From contig NMRA01000001.1 of the NCBI GenBank assembly GCA_002633005.1, positions 2,980,997 through 3,044,996 on the forward strand: a stretch of 64,000 bases of DNA, written 5' to 3'. Shown piece by piece: positions 1-21,154 of this stretch. A program made the position numbers and the translations under genes. This stretch comes from Phoronis australis. Taxonomy: Eukaryota > Phoronida > Phoronidae. How positions within the stretch are numbered: the stretch's first letter is position 1; each line of letters starts with the position of its first letter. A model generated the notes under the pieces. It worked only from the letters and a program-made list of their open reading frames with translations. It searched no databases and was not told the DNA's origin.

Positions 1-244
1 TCACTACACGCACATAACACCATTACACAGCTATCATTCACAACATCTGTTCAAGCTCGTTTCCTTGTTTTCACCTGGCTAAAATTAAGAGTAAGTCACA
101 CCACCAAAAATATCCCTAAAATGGGAACATTTCAGCTCTTTATGGATTCCCACTTCTACGGTCAATTTTTAAGTTGATGAAAATTGATTCTCCAAGTCAT
201 TCAACTATTAAGGCCATTTTGTTGTTGCACCTAACAGTTACCTA

Positions 245-8370
<8,126 letters not shown>

Positions 8371-8394
<24 letters not shown>

Positions 8395-8499
8395 CTGGAA
8401 GTGGACATTGGGAACCGAATTATGGGGGGTACTGCAGAGACATCTCAAGGTGAGTTGTGGTAGCTGGAAGTGGACATCGGGAACTGAACTATAGGGACA
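8371..8499. repeat. 69-bp tandem duplication covering the PAK splice acceptor and start codon
   Basis: 8371-8430 and 8440-8499 are near copies offset by 69 bp. Each contains, on the minus strand, cacttccag followed by about 20 nt and an ATG (ATGTCGCTG in the inner copy, ATGTCTCTG in the outer). Only the inner copy leads into the CRIB frame directly. Confidence 0.75.
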
Positions 8500-11086
8500 C
8501 TAGACATGCAACTCCTTAGCGTTGTGAAAGTAATTGTCGATTTCTGATACTGGTAAAACTGGCATACTTAACAAGGACAAACGAACCCCAGTTTCTTTCA
8601 TTCATTTTGAGACGAACTTTTTTTGTAAATTATTTGAATATCCCATCACACAACAGTGGTAACTTGACGACAAGGTGGCCACAAAGAATCTATAGAATGC
8701 TGGGGATTCCCACGCCTTCAATGCCCAATGCAAAATGCTGTCCACACGCAACTGCCACCTAGTGACAAGGTGAAATTCATTATGTAGTTGCTAAATCTGA
8801 AAATATTGCTACAAGCACAAAGACCAGGGAGAGATGCGACGTGACAATATGTTGTTGACACAAACTTTTAAAATTCATTTCCACCATTTGTTCAGTAAAG
8901 ATGAACGTTAAAAATATATTTCACCCGGAAATCAGAGGGTTACTGTAACAACAGGGACCCATTCGGTAGATGCCATGCACTTGTAAAAACAGCTGTTGTG
9001 TGATCGTGTGCTTTGCTAAGTCATGGTAATATCTTAGGAAGACTTGCATGGTCTTGCTCAACTAAATCTAAACAATCATATTGGTCACTGCCCTACAAGC
9101 CAGCAAGCTGAAAATTACAGTCTATGTGAAACTACGGAAACGACTGTTGTACTTTAAAGATCCTTCGTCACCATTTTCAATAACAAAAATTAAGTCAAAA
9201 ACAATTTTGGTTTAGAAAAGAAACACTTGACCAAGACACTTCGTTATCATTATGCAGAGACATGTAAGGCTCTATGATTGCAAACTTAGTTTACAGGTCC
9301 CTCATATAGTACTGGTAATACAACACAGCCTGCCCTCAAACCAACAATTACCAACAGTGAAACACTGTTTTATCTTAATGAGGTTAAGGGGTGACCCTGA
9401 TTTGGGCACAGAAGCTGTTAACTTGTCAACATAAATCAGATTAAATGGGGATTCAAGTTCAGATGGCATCAGGTTGTGCAGAGTTTCAGGGTGAGTTGTC
9501 TCAACACCAAGTCTCAGCACCAAGTCTCAGCACACACGCACATAACAGGTAGGGAAGAGCTGAGCTACAGACTCAGCAACCTTACCTTCCCCAGATGGTA
9601 GACAAAGACGTTCACCTTGTGATCAGAGAGATGAAGCACATAACAGTACTTGTTTTGGAGCAAGAAGCTCTGAGATGTCTGTTTGTACTAATCCTTCATA
9701 TAGCAAGACACATGAGATGTTGTTTTCTTCAATTAATGAAAAACGGAAACACTAGGAAAATGTTATTCCATTAGACTGTTATTATTATGATGGGCATTTC
9801 GTCAGAAAAGAAGATTAGGATGCAAAAACGCAACATACAGTTTGAGTAAATGATATAATAACATATCATAACAATAAAAAAATACAGTTTGAGTCAGGGA
9901 AAACCCTGAATGGGCAAGAGAATTTGGCAAAAACTTCAAAAATATCAGAAGAATATCTCACCAGCTATCAGAGGTAGATGAGGGACACATAAGTGAAAGG
10001 CTAGGTTACAACTGGCCCTGACAGTTATCTCAAATCCAACCAAGACCCAGGCAAATTACACAGCGTATACCCACGACTAAGTGCTTGAGGTTTGAGCACT
10101 ACATTAAAATCTAACCAATTTCCACAAAAGCAATTTGCTCTTTTTTCACTTTTCAAGGGCTTCTAACTTTATCGTGAATGCCCATATTTTTTGAAACATT
10201 GCTCTGGTGATAGCTATGGTGAGGAACTGCTTGGAAAACCATACATGTTGTGCAACACATCTTCTATAGAAAAACGAAAATAAAATTTCACGCGTCCGCC
10301 ATGTTGCCTCTTTAATTGTTAAAATTATACCATATGAGTTTCAGGTCATCCAAATGCCAGGATGTCACTCAGAGAGGTGCCACATCAGTTGTCAGCACAA
10401 TCCGTCAAGCTTCAAGTGCTATCTCTCATCTATACTGAGGTTCCAGTCAGAAAACAAACATTGATATTTCGTTACCTTCTTTTGCACTTAAACTTTTCAC
10501 AGCCCAGACTTCTCAACTAAAAATACCGACAGACACCTCACCTTGATGCAGCATGAGATAACAGACAACTTGCTACTAAATTGCAAATATGTTAAAAAAC
10601 AAGGGCTCCATTTCAATGAACAACTAATCCGGACAAAACATACTAGTGACCTTCTTGGGCATGGCCTCGCCAGAGTGTCTTTGCCAATGGCAGAGTCGAT
10701 AAAAATAACTAGTTGGATTGGTATTCTAAAACAATTACATTTCGCCATGTGATCTTTAAAGAACTTTAGCAAGTAGATTGATTTCTATTTAGTTGCCTTG
10801 TGTTCCAACATTTGAAGACATTCTGTGCTTCAGCAGGACACGTATTTTGTAGCAGAGAACATCACTTAGTTCAATAATTATCTGGTACTCGGAACACAGT
10901 TTTTGATAATTCAGGACAGTAACTTCATTATGTTGCAGTCAATCTACACAATAGGCATACAAAGTATCTCTGCATACAAAGAAACACCTCTGTTACAAAC
11001 ACTAACATATGGATACTGTCAGTTACAGTTTCGTTTCAGCAGCAGTTTCGACAACAAAAAGCCAGGATAATCCCTCATCTGACCAG

Positions 11087-11283
11087 AAAAGTGCCTGTGC
11101 CTTCTGAAAGGGGAATTTTTTGGGTGAGGGGAAAACACCCAATTTGGAATCCGAATCCAAGAGGAATCGTCAACCATTGTAGACAATTTTTGGGCCTGAT
11201 GAATGGAATTTTGCACGAGCTTATAGTGGAATGAGACCGATATTCAGCCTCAAAATCGAGGCATTGAGGACCTTGAATGCAGA
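11087..11283. repeat. Dispersed repeat, copy 2
   Basis: Shorter copy of the 3833-4103 repeat, same orientation, sharing GGGGAATTTTTT, TTTTTGGGCCTGATG, ACCGATATT and AAAATCGAGGCATTGAGG. It lies in the large first PAK intron. Confidence 0.5.
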
Positions 11284-12779
11284 GCCAGTGCATGGATATG
11301 TAGCCAAACTGAGCTCCACAAACAGCAAAGATTTAAGGGGTGACCATCTCTTCAGGTATTTCTACTGTAGTCAGATCCATTTGAAAATCAACATCAGTTG
11401 TGCTCTGTTCATTAGGAGCACATAGATCTGATTTAATGAAGATTCATCAAAGAACTAGGTAATACTGACGCAAAGATAATTTGCCACAAGAGGGTACCAC
11501 AGTAATCAGACCTAAATGGAAATTAACGTTAGCCATATTTTCCTCTGTAGAAAGATATCTACTCAATTTCAATATGGTCATTAAAAGAAGTTTGAAAGAT
11601 ATAGAGGCAAGCATCAGAAACAGAATGCAAATTTATAAAAGATGGCCACTAGGAGGTGCAAAATGTCGAATCCATCTAAAATGGGAATGTGTCATCTCTT
11701 TAGTAAAAACCTGTTTGCCAAATTATATGCAAAATCAGCAAGCAACTCTGAAGACAGGCAAAGGTAGCAAATAAAATGATCCGTAGGAGACACAGTGGTG
11801 GCTGTACTAGTTGGACCCGCACGCCGCCGTCCCATCCACAATAGAAACACGTAGATCTGCAAAAGTTCACAAATTCCGATGGAGAGGTTGCGGATATACA
11901 GCAACAGATGCCAGCTGACTTGAAAGGACAGCAAGATGTGGGCACATAATAAACGTAAAGGGGCAACCAGCTTTATACTACAACAGTACAGCAAGCATCG
12001 TGACCATCAGTCTGAAAAAATAGCCACGATCCCTAGAACAAGCACAAGCTGCCTGGATCTCTCATATAACCACTGTTAGCCTACTGTTATCAGTGTATCT
12101 ATGTTATGATTCAAACGCCCATAACTCACACACAGATGACTTCATCAGATACACAAGCCTATATAAGAAGCAAGGTGTACACATGAATCATAACAAGTAA
12201 CATGTGCAACTGTTCACAGAGACAAACCTAACACTAACACTTCCATAGAATTTCAGTTGATAGTGTTAAAAAGGGGGTTGGAGATTTCATGAGAATTGAA
12301 AAATGGTCTAATGGAGATTACTAACTTAATTGTCTCCTCATTACAAACACATCTAATTACCAAATGTGACAATACAAAAACAGCGATATTAAAAGGCATT
12401 CTCAACCAAGTGTTGATTAAATACACATATTCTGCATTATTTAAGGAATTTACAGCAAAAGAGTAGAACAAACATCCGTCTTCAGCCAAGACGACTTGCC
12501 CCTTTTCAGTAACTGGAGCCAACATACGGTAAAGTCTCACCAATTTTGGACAAAAATAATTGCCAAAATTGGTCTTTTTTTATTTTTCAAACGCATATCA
12601 TTAATATTGTTTTGAATCTCCACAGTTGCTGGAAACATTGTCTGAAGTTAGTTATGGCATAGACCTTTAAAATGGTATAACATTTATTTCGTGCTATTTA
12701 TCTCTGATTAAAAAATGAAAACATATAATTTCCCTTGTTCGCGATATTGTGTCCTAAATTAATGAGATTTTACCGTAAG

Positions 12780-13188
12780 TCCCATCCACATACAGACTTA
12801 CCCTAAGACAACTTGCACTAGTGCAACATAACCCAATTTTAAGTGGAGCGTCCACACACACATATCTAATAACTGGGCTAAGACGTAAGTTGTCGTTTTG
12901 TGCATGACAATGGACAGCTGATGTCAATACAGCGCACAATAGAAGATATGTCTGTATGTAACCGCAGCAAATAATTACTTCCGCAGTACCCCACTTTTAC
13001 AACCACACAGTGATAAGAAGTGGCGCAAGTTACCATAGAACAAGTTACCCCACCTCGATAATTTGGAGTAAGATGTCACAAGTGGGGTAAGTTGTACCAT
13101 TAAATTGCGTCCAGACAGCCTACAAAAATAACGACAACTCCGGTCAAGGATTAACTTGTTCTGTGGTAAGTCTGTGTGTAGACAGCAC
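12780..13188. mobile_element. MITE with CAGACTTACC terminal inverted repeats
   Basis: The left end CATCCACATACAGACTTACC (about 12783-12802) and the right end, read as complement, TGTCTACACACAGACTTACC match over about 20 bp. GAACAAGTT/AACTTG motifs recur internally. About 410 bp, with no ORF. Superfamily not assignable. Confidence 0.55.
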
Positions 13189-13420
13189 ACTACTATCAAT
13201 GTGCTAAAGCAAAGAAGAAAAAACTCCAGTAATGATAATAGATACAGTAAGCTGGAAATACACCAGACGCAACATTGAGAGGTCATCAAAGGCGGGACAG
13301 AAGTGAACCAGCAAAGGATATGGTGTGATGTAGGCCAAATGGAGCACAGGGTACGCCCTTATAAATTGACCTATCGCAAGCTCTGCCCCCTTGCGAGAAG
13401 TCGACAAATAAACAATAAGA

Positions 13421-13453
13421 TTTACCCGGCAATATGTTGTTTGTCGGGTAAAA
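13421..13453. repeat. Short hairpin, TTTACCCG arms
   Basis: ATTTACCCGGCA pairs with the later TGTCGGGTAAAAT across a short AT-rich loop. Probably a fragment of an inverted-repeat element. Confidence 0.45.
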
Positions 13454-13936
13454 TGGCGCCTTGGAAATGAAGGTGTGTCAAGAATGCTGCATTCTGATTG
13501 GTCAGTTAAGAGGTCACTCAAAATCTTGGCAGAAGAATTGCCCATGCAGGCTGTTTGAGAAGTCAATGAAAAACCAACAAACTAAAAAATACATAAAAGA
13601 AACAGGCACATGTTCCTCAGGTGATGGCATTAAAACACTGCAAAACTATTGTATGAAAACGAGTGCATAACACTAATGATTTTCGGGCACAAATTCATCA
13701 AAATGAAGCTTGAAACAAAATTCCCTTTACCGTCTATGGAAGTAAGAATTCTTAAAGCATTGTACAGTACACTGTGTACAAATATTCTAAGATCATGTAA
13801 CAAATCCTCACAACATGGACATAAGAATATGTCCATGAAGTTTGTAGACGAAAAATTTCATTTTGTTTGAATTTTCTAATGTGAACACTGCAGAAGTATA
13901 ATATCACCAAGTTCTGACAAGAACTGCCATCGAAAC

Positions 13937-14050
13937 AGGTGATAGTCTGATGTAATGTGCCCGAATTTTGAGAACCAGTTTTCCCCACTGAATTACGGGC
14001 ATCAAACTGGTTCTCAAAATACGGGCATATTATATCAGACTATTACCACA
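13937..14050. mobile_element. Foldback/MITE with AACCAGTTT core
   Basis: About 43-bp arms: GATAGTCTGATGTAATGTGC plus CCGAATTTTGAGAACCAGTTT on the left, mirrored by AAACTGGTTCTCAAAATACGG plus GCATATTATATCAGACTATT on the right, around a 21-nt spacer. Related in core sequence to 48754-48842. Confidence 0.65.
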
Positions 14051-17000
14051 AAAGGGCCACAGTAAGAAGGTTGCTACAGAGCTTGGCATTAGTAAAGCAA
14101 GCATTAGACAACAACCCTTCCTCACGAAAACAATAATATTTTACAAGATATTGGATACAACAATTTGACACGAAGCCATCACAGACACAGCAGCTCAGCT
14201 GTGACTAGTACATCCAGCTGTCTGCAGCAATAAACAAGGACCAACTGGAAACCTGAGCTGGTAACAGACAGCCACCTGACCCTGCCAACTGCCACTGACA
14301 TATTCTGTGGTTATCATAACTGAGCATTATGAGAACAGAGTGATAGGCACAACACATGGCTAACAGTAAAATGGTCATGATCAACTGCATGTTTGGACTA
14401 CATCACATGGTGAATCTTTCTGAGGCTTTTGACTGGTTGAAAGTCAACATATTAATGGCAGTGGGATAAGACTTAGCTTCGATAGTAACAACCAAAGGCT
14501 ATAAGAATTCAGTTTAAAGAGAACACCGTACAGAAGAATCAAATCCAAATATTGCTGGCATCAGAACTAAACGGGCCTTCATCTGGCAGATATTGAGGGT
14601 ACGTCTAAATGGAAAACCCTCCTCAAATTTAGATAACCCAGTTAGGATGCTCTGTTCAGCATTTGGACAGCCAAGTAAAGTCGGTAAGCAATTAACGATG
14701 GGTGTCTCCTTAACTTGCCAACAGCAGCACTTACAGCTCACTGGCCTGTCCAGAATAAAAAGATTGTTTAAGATGATCATAAGATATGAAAAACTTATTA
14801 CGGAACCATGTCTTCAAAGTAACATATCACACTATAACCAAAATTTGATGTAGTTACAAAAAAATGCTCTCCCATGTTACAGAAAAACACATTTTCAATG
14901 CTCTTGGAACTAATTCATATTTTATGACAGCACAGTAGCAATAAATGAACTATAAGGATGAAGAGTGTGTAGGACACATAAGAAATGTCTCGATGCCGCT
15001 AATTTCGGAATAATTTAGACAATTAGTAACAGTGGTTTTGAGATTTCATCCTTAACAATGAGAGAAAATTTGGTCGTGTCACCGAAAGCATTATTTTGTC
15101 ATGAATCCTTTTTTGTAATATTTCAAGGCGAAGACTTTGTCACGTGATCCGTGGTAGAATGGCAAAAAGCTAACAACCAAAATTAGCAAGCTTTTTACTT
15201 TCAGAAATTCATCTTTTAATAGTTAAAACCAAAAGTTTTCTGGACCTTTGGCAAAATACCGTATGTACACAGAATAAGGTCCCACATCACCTTATGTTTA
15301 AAGCAAAACGAATATACAGGGTTTCTACTTTCAGAAAATATATATTTACTTTTACCGCTATTTACCGAGTTAAAGTCTAGTTTTCAAGATAATTGCCTAA
15401 ATACATATATTTGTCAATAAGGTACATAAAAGCACCAGAAACAAGGGTACAGAACCATTAAATACCACAGGTGTTACCAAGGGCAGTTAAATATTGAATT
15501 TCAACCAAACACATCATTTCGAATAACACTGGTTTCTAAATAGAGGATAACAACAATCTTTTAGCTCAAGGCAAGCTATAGCAAGAACTCCCCAATTGCA
15601 GACAAAAGTAATCGCCAAAACGTAGATGGTTGAATGTTTCAGCCGACTAAATTTCCTTCCAAGCTCTGACATTACCTCCAACATGATTAAAGAACAATTT
15701 GAGACCAATTTCATAACAGTAAGTGGTTTACATCAAAAGTTCTTTTTTGAGGTGTAAAACTGGTTTTTGAGTTTCACAAAATGTTACAGACATAATTCCA
15801 CAGGCTCAATTGATATGATGACCTGCATTTGACACAGAAAGAACACGTGTTGTTTACAAACACAGATAAATTTGCCTACATTAAATGTCAAATAACAAAA
15901 AACTACCGCATTATAAATTCAAAGGTTTAAGCTATAGTAGATTTCATGAGAGTAAAAGGCTTTTAATGCAATTTTAATTTTAAGTCACCTAAACAGGGAA
16001 CCCAAATTTGAGTTAGGGTGTCCATTTGGAAGTCCACTACTACTACCGTATTTGCCCTAATAAGCACCCAGGATGCTTAAAAAATTCGCTTCAGGAAGGG
16101 GGCGTTTATTATAGCCCAAGTGGTTGAAACAAAAAGTCCCAGGGACACAAATCTTACAAATTCCATCTTTCCTATGCAACATTTTGCAAGTGTCACACAC
16201 TTCACTTATGCTCATGCTTGTCCTTGCCTAACTCGAGTGAAGTCAATTGAAATACTATTGTGAAAATCGTAGCAACCTGAAAAAGCGACTAAAAGAGTGG
16301 AGTTGGACTTATTTGCTAAAGTCATTTTAATTACCATGGACATGCTTCATCAAGGATATGTATAGAAGCAGAAAGGATCACTCAAGAAAATAAGTGCTTT
16401 TCTAAGTGACAATTTTTAGTGTAGAATCTTATTTTTGAAAAGGTGAAAACCTCTCACTCAATGAGTGGATTAGGCCTACCGCAGGTTTAAAATACACGGA
16501 CGGGATAAGTACAGAAAGCGATAGGGAGTATTGAACCCCTAGACAACCAGCCGAGGGGCTATGCGTTGCCTAGTCAATCTCTTACTTTGGTCTACTAACG
16601 TATCTGCTAGTTTTCATTACTAAATAAATTGAGACATCTTACATAAATGTGCCACGACTTCTTGATTTTAATCAATACTTTACAAAAATGAAATCGTTTT
16701 GATGAGAGCCCGAGTTGGGTACGAGTTGACTATCTTTGGCACGAGTTGGGTACGAACCTGGTCCTGGGTCGTTTCCGATGAGCTAGACAATGTGGATGAG
16801 AAAATTGTCTGTTGACCAATAGCAGTAGAACTATACAGCTATAATTCAACTCATCTGTTCGGTTTAAATTAACGATTTCACCTATAATGGCGACGAAAAT
16901 GATTCAACCGGCTTCGTTGAGTCATACTCAAACTCAAAATGAACTGACCCACTTCAAAAATTTAAAAACATTCTAGGAATACAACTAAGACATAAAACGG

Positions 17001-17104
17001 AAAGTTTAGGCGAATAACAATCAACAAATTCGTAATAAACTACGTAAAATAATTCTAATGGAACAATGGTTTGTCAACTGAGTTCACCCAGGACAAATAC
17101 TCAC

Positions 17105-17190
17105 AGGCTCTGTTCAAACACGCACTTGTTTTCAAAATTCTTCAAGACTCGCCCAGCTCCATCGCCATATTGAATTTACTGCGGAAGAGT
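17105..17190 (-). promoter_or_regulatory. Putative non-coding first exon and promoter of the PAK gene
   Basis: On the minus strand this stretch ends in GAGCCT|GTGAGT, a strong donor at 17104. It contains AATATGGCGATGG, like the YY1-type element around ATGG often found at animal transcription starts. Since the PAK coding exon at 8394 opens with a splice acceptor, an upstream 5'UTR exon is required. This is the best candidate I see. The ATG in the motif opens an 8-codon upstream ORF (MAMELGES, stop). The right boundary is a guess. Confidence 0.4.
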
Positions 17191-18247
17191 CACATCCGGG
17201 AACTTCAAATTCGAAGCAATAAAAAGCGCGGGAGGTAACTCTCAAAATGCTGTGCTTGCAGAGATACCTATTGACGGAAAAGGAGGGAAATAAATGTTCA
17301 CAAGCAATAACTAATGAGTAAATTTTGATTGAAAAAGAGACAAATTGCCCAACGGGCACGGGTGTATTGACTAATGAATTCAACTTTGGTGATGCCAAGA
17401 CATGCATTTTGACAAGTACAAATATAGTATTTGTGTTTTATTTATGTAGATTTTCGTAAATAAATAGTGTACACAAACCTTAGCTCTATTGCTAACAAAA
17501 GCATTGCTCATTGGAAGTCTTCTATAAACATTTTTAGTGACGTATAATGTTTGTTTACTTCATTACGGCAATATAGTGCTTGGCCAATGGCCCGAGTACA
17601 AAAATACTATCGCTGTATCTACGTTATTCTTTCTATTGATTGAGTAATTATTGATGATGTTTGAATTGTATTGCTAGACATTGACTTGAGTCCGCTGTGG
17701 CGTCTCAGTACCTTGACGTTTTGGCATAAGCAGAACGACCGGTTCACAAACTTACAAAACACTTTTTCTGTTTATTCGGAAAAGGGCTAGACGCACCGGT
17801 CAAGAAATCTGTCAAAGATAGGGCTCTTTTCAAAATTACCCGTGTTAGTTACAGGCTGAATTGGCTAAAAAATATCCCGGTTGCTCGCAAAAGGATTGTA
17901 CTACAATTCATGAAAATATACACTCAACCAGAGAAAATACCGCACGGCAAAATAACCTCAGTGCAGTAGCTACCGTGCGTCGTATGAGCTTCGGACATAT
18001 CCCATATATTCTGCGTGTGTGGCTACGTAGTGCACACCGCAGTCGGGTATCCCGTGCAACAGGAAAATCAATAATTGATATTTTTAAAAGTAAGGGTTTT
18101 GTTTCGATTATTATTAATGAAACAACACGGTCAATACACCGGTCCAAATTCAGTGCCAGGTAAAAACGATAATCAAAAATGTGTAAAAATGTTGTTAGAT
18201 TTCATACACGGCACATCATGTGACCTACTAAGTCTGAAAAGATCTCT

Positions 18248-18326
18248 GTCCCGACTTGGGTTCGAACCCCGGACTTACTGCTAACCACGCATGCGCTCTA
18301 GTCCATTGACTGAGCTACTTGGGGAA
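18248..18326 (-). repeat. tRNA-derived SINE head or tRNA pseudogene
   Basis: On the minus strand an A box (TAGCTCAGTCAATGG, 18317-18303) is followed by a perfect B box, GGTTCGAACCC (complement within 18258-18270). A D-stem GCTC/GAGC can form. The anticodon arm and the acceptor ends do not pair (CCCCAAG has no partner), so it is not a functional tRNA. A Pol III promoter with decayed folding is typical of SINEs. Confidence 0.6.
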
Positions 18327-18941
18327 CGACAGGCAATTACAAAAATCCAAACAGACAAAATTACTAAATCATTTTTTGATGATCCAAAGGTTGTAAAATC
18401 TTGATTTTTGCTCAAATTGATTGCATAGACGTTTGCAAAATTCTGTTGTTAAAAGTAGAGGAAACACACCTAAACACGAAATCGATCTTTAAGCCTTAAC
18501 AGCAGGCATTATACCCAAACTTGAGGGAGAGCATTTATACGTGTATATAATGAAGAAGCGCATTTACACGTGTACATAATTGTGTTGTTATAAATCAGTG
18601 CATTGATATCGTGTAAGTTAGAATTATTATTGGTATTCATACACGCAAATCGCCATTTGTTGTTCACATTACGTCATTGGCCTACAGTTAAAGTCTGCCT
18701 TAAAAATGTTTCCAAAATAGGCGTGATATGAATGGCAAGCAGTGGCGATCCGACCCAGCGTTGAAAAGACTCCACAGATACAGTCATTTTCTAAAAACTC
18801 AAAAGTTTTTAAACTTAAACATCTTCGATATCATCAGTGTGTCGTAACTGAACTTTCGGTTCGGAAATTCGAACAATTTCACTTTGTTTCACCAATTAAG
18901 ATCAAATGATATCACCGAAATTAGAGCTCCTTAGTCACGGT

Positions 18942-19170
18942 AAATTAGACTCTTATGTTTTGTAAAAACTAAAGTCCGGTGTCAGCCAACTTCACAGGCC
19001 ATTCTGTGAAGCACCCCTGAAACTTCGAAAAATCAAACTTAATTTTTTATTTCAAATTAGACGCTTATGTCTCATAAAAGCTAAAGTCTGGTGCCAGCCA
19101 ACTTCACATGTCATTCTGTGGGGCACCACCAAAAATTTGAAAAATCCGACTTATTGTTTTATTTCAAATT
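18942..19170. repeat. Two-copy tandem duplication, unit about 112 bp
   Basis: 18942-19053 and 19054-19170 share AAATTAGAC, CTTATG, AACTAAAGTC/GCTAAAGTC, CAGCCAACTTCACA, CATTCTGTG and TTATTTCAAATT in order. They differ at scattered positions, so the duplication is not recent. No ORF. Confidence 0.75.
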
Positions 19171-20740
19171 ATTTTGTTAAACCTGTGTTTTGTGTGATGT
19201 CATCACTTGAGAATGATAAGTTTCTTTGTGTAAAATTGGTTCAGTACTCTAACATGATGTATTTCGCTAAATCAAAGTGGGAAGACTACCTTTGAATCAA
19301 ACCACTTGTTGACTGCCCACGCAGCTTATTCAACAATTCTGCCAGAAGACCAATGGGTCCCGTAATTATGTAACACCTGAGCCAAAAGTGTCAATATTCT
19401 ACCTCCCACTTCACGTGATCCTGACAAGAAGCTCGAAACACGAAGGGGCCCGGCCTCGGGGTTTATCCTACGTCGGTGTTTTCAACTCGAGCTCTCGAAC
19501 GCTCCACTTGGGAAAATTTGCACTGATCAAGAGGTGTCTATGTCACTGCACAGTTACCAACGGTGCACATTTCGCCGTGACTTGTCATAGTTCGATGAAT
19601 CTCTCTTTCCCGAAGGTAACCAAAGTACGACGCAATGGGGCCTCATACAGCGGGTCCGCCTGATGGCAACCGAAGAGCTCTTCACTTTTGAGGCCATAAT
19701 CGGTACTGAATTTCTTGCTTAGTATATCATTTTTGTAAAAATACGTCACTTGAAGTATTGATAAGCTGTCACTGCATTATGGACATCCGGGAGAAAATAC
19801 CATGAGGAGCAGAGGTTTGGATCACATCTGGCTCTACCTGAGTGGTTCTCGGGGTCCACGCTTTTTAAGAGATACCCCCGGCCATGAAGTACCAAGAGAA
19901 TCAGAAAAGTTTCCCTTGGGCGGGACAATAGATGTCAGCGTGATTCAGCCATTCTATTCACTGAACAACCATTAGGTGTGTTCGCTTTATACACAAAGAA
20001 TCGTTGCATAATCAGACCGGAGTGTTATAAACCAGTTTGTTGAAGGTCTCGTATTCCGCACCAGCTACTGTTCACGTGTGTGCGTGTGTGTGAGAGAGGG
20101 TCGTGGGAATCGTCTATTTTGGATCTCGAGGAACATGTAAGTTGCTTCTGACAAAATATGTTATGTTGAAAAAGTATGTCGAACGAACGCAGTAAAATGT
20201 CATTTATATTGACCTGACTACAGTAACGACGCAAAGCTACACTGTCCTTCCACCGTAAAATTTGTTTTGGCGAGTTCAATGTCCTTGAACCCTACAGATC
20301 GACTTCGATTAGCTCATAGATACTCGATATCTATAGTCTATGATCAGCAGAAATGAGGATGTGATGGGTTCGCCATAGAGAGTCTTTGATCATCTGGCTG
20401 CCTCTTGTATACTGTTTTTACCAGCACCACTAGAGAATGTGCTCCGAATGTCGGGTACCTGAAAAGATTCCTCACATTGTATGTTGCATCTGCTGAGAAA
20501 ATTCGTGATGTAAGAGATACACACGTGAACTAAGTTTCCTTCGCTTCGTTTAAACGAGCGATTATCCTATTCAGTATTCGTTCCATAAATCTTTACGCTA
20601 CATTAATTTTAGTTAAAACCATGTATAGAGTAAAGTTTTGATGAATAAAGAGATAATTAAAGATACCGACATGCATAGGTTGATAGTGAAATGAATGTAT
20701 GGATGGAGAGATACATGTAGACTTTAGATTCATACCTAAT

Positions 20741-21154
20741 ACCGTGAATTTCCGAAAATGGGCCCATGGGCGGATATTCGGATAACCACCTTTCAAAAAC
20801 GTCAAACGAATCCCAATATACACCAGCGTATTTTTGGAAGGGGGTGTTTGTATTTTCGGAAAATATGTCATTAAAGCTGTCCTTCATACTGTTGTAACAC
20901 AGTTAGTTACCAACAACGTCACCCAATATTTCAAATGATATTAACTTGAGTGAAATCGGGACCCAAAAATATAATGCCTTGGCAAAATAAACGAAACCTT
21001 ACATCAAAATATATTACATAGATATTTTAGAACAATCATATTTACAAAACAAGCAGTCACCGATAATACGCCGATGGGCGTACTTTTGGAAGGTTTTCCG
21101 AAAATACGCTCATAGATATACTTTTGGGTGGGTCTACTTTCGGAAATTCCCGGC
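20741..21154. mobile_element. MITE with GAATTTCCGAAA terminal inverted repeats
   Basis: Left end ACCGTGAATTTCCGAAAATG; the right end reads, as complement, GCCGGGAATTTCCGAAAGTA. The shared core is GAATTTCCGAAA. Internal TTTTCGGAAAA-type motifs recur in both orientations. About 414 bp, no transposase. Confidence 0.6.

Larger units (their letters stand above)
8395..17104 (-). other. Large first intron of PAK (inferred), repeat-rich
   Basis: 8.7 kb without a recognisable exon on either strand. It contains the second copy of a dispersed repeat (11087-11283), a 0.4-kb MITE (12780-13188), short and long foldbacks (13421-13453, 13937-14050), and at 16040-16130 a fragment with ACCGTATTTGCCCTAATAAG typical of repeat ends. 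Small open frames here show no family resemblance. Confidence 0.5.

Noticed and set aside
18248-18326. Functional tRNA gene
   Set aside because: A and B boxes are present, but the acceptor and anticodon stems do not pair.
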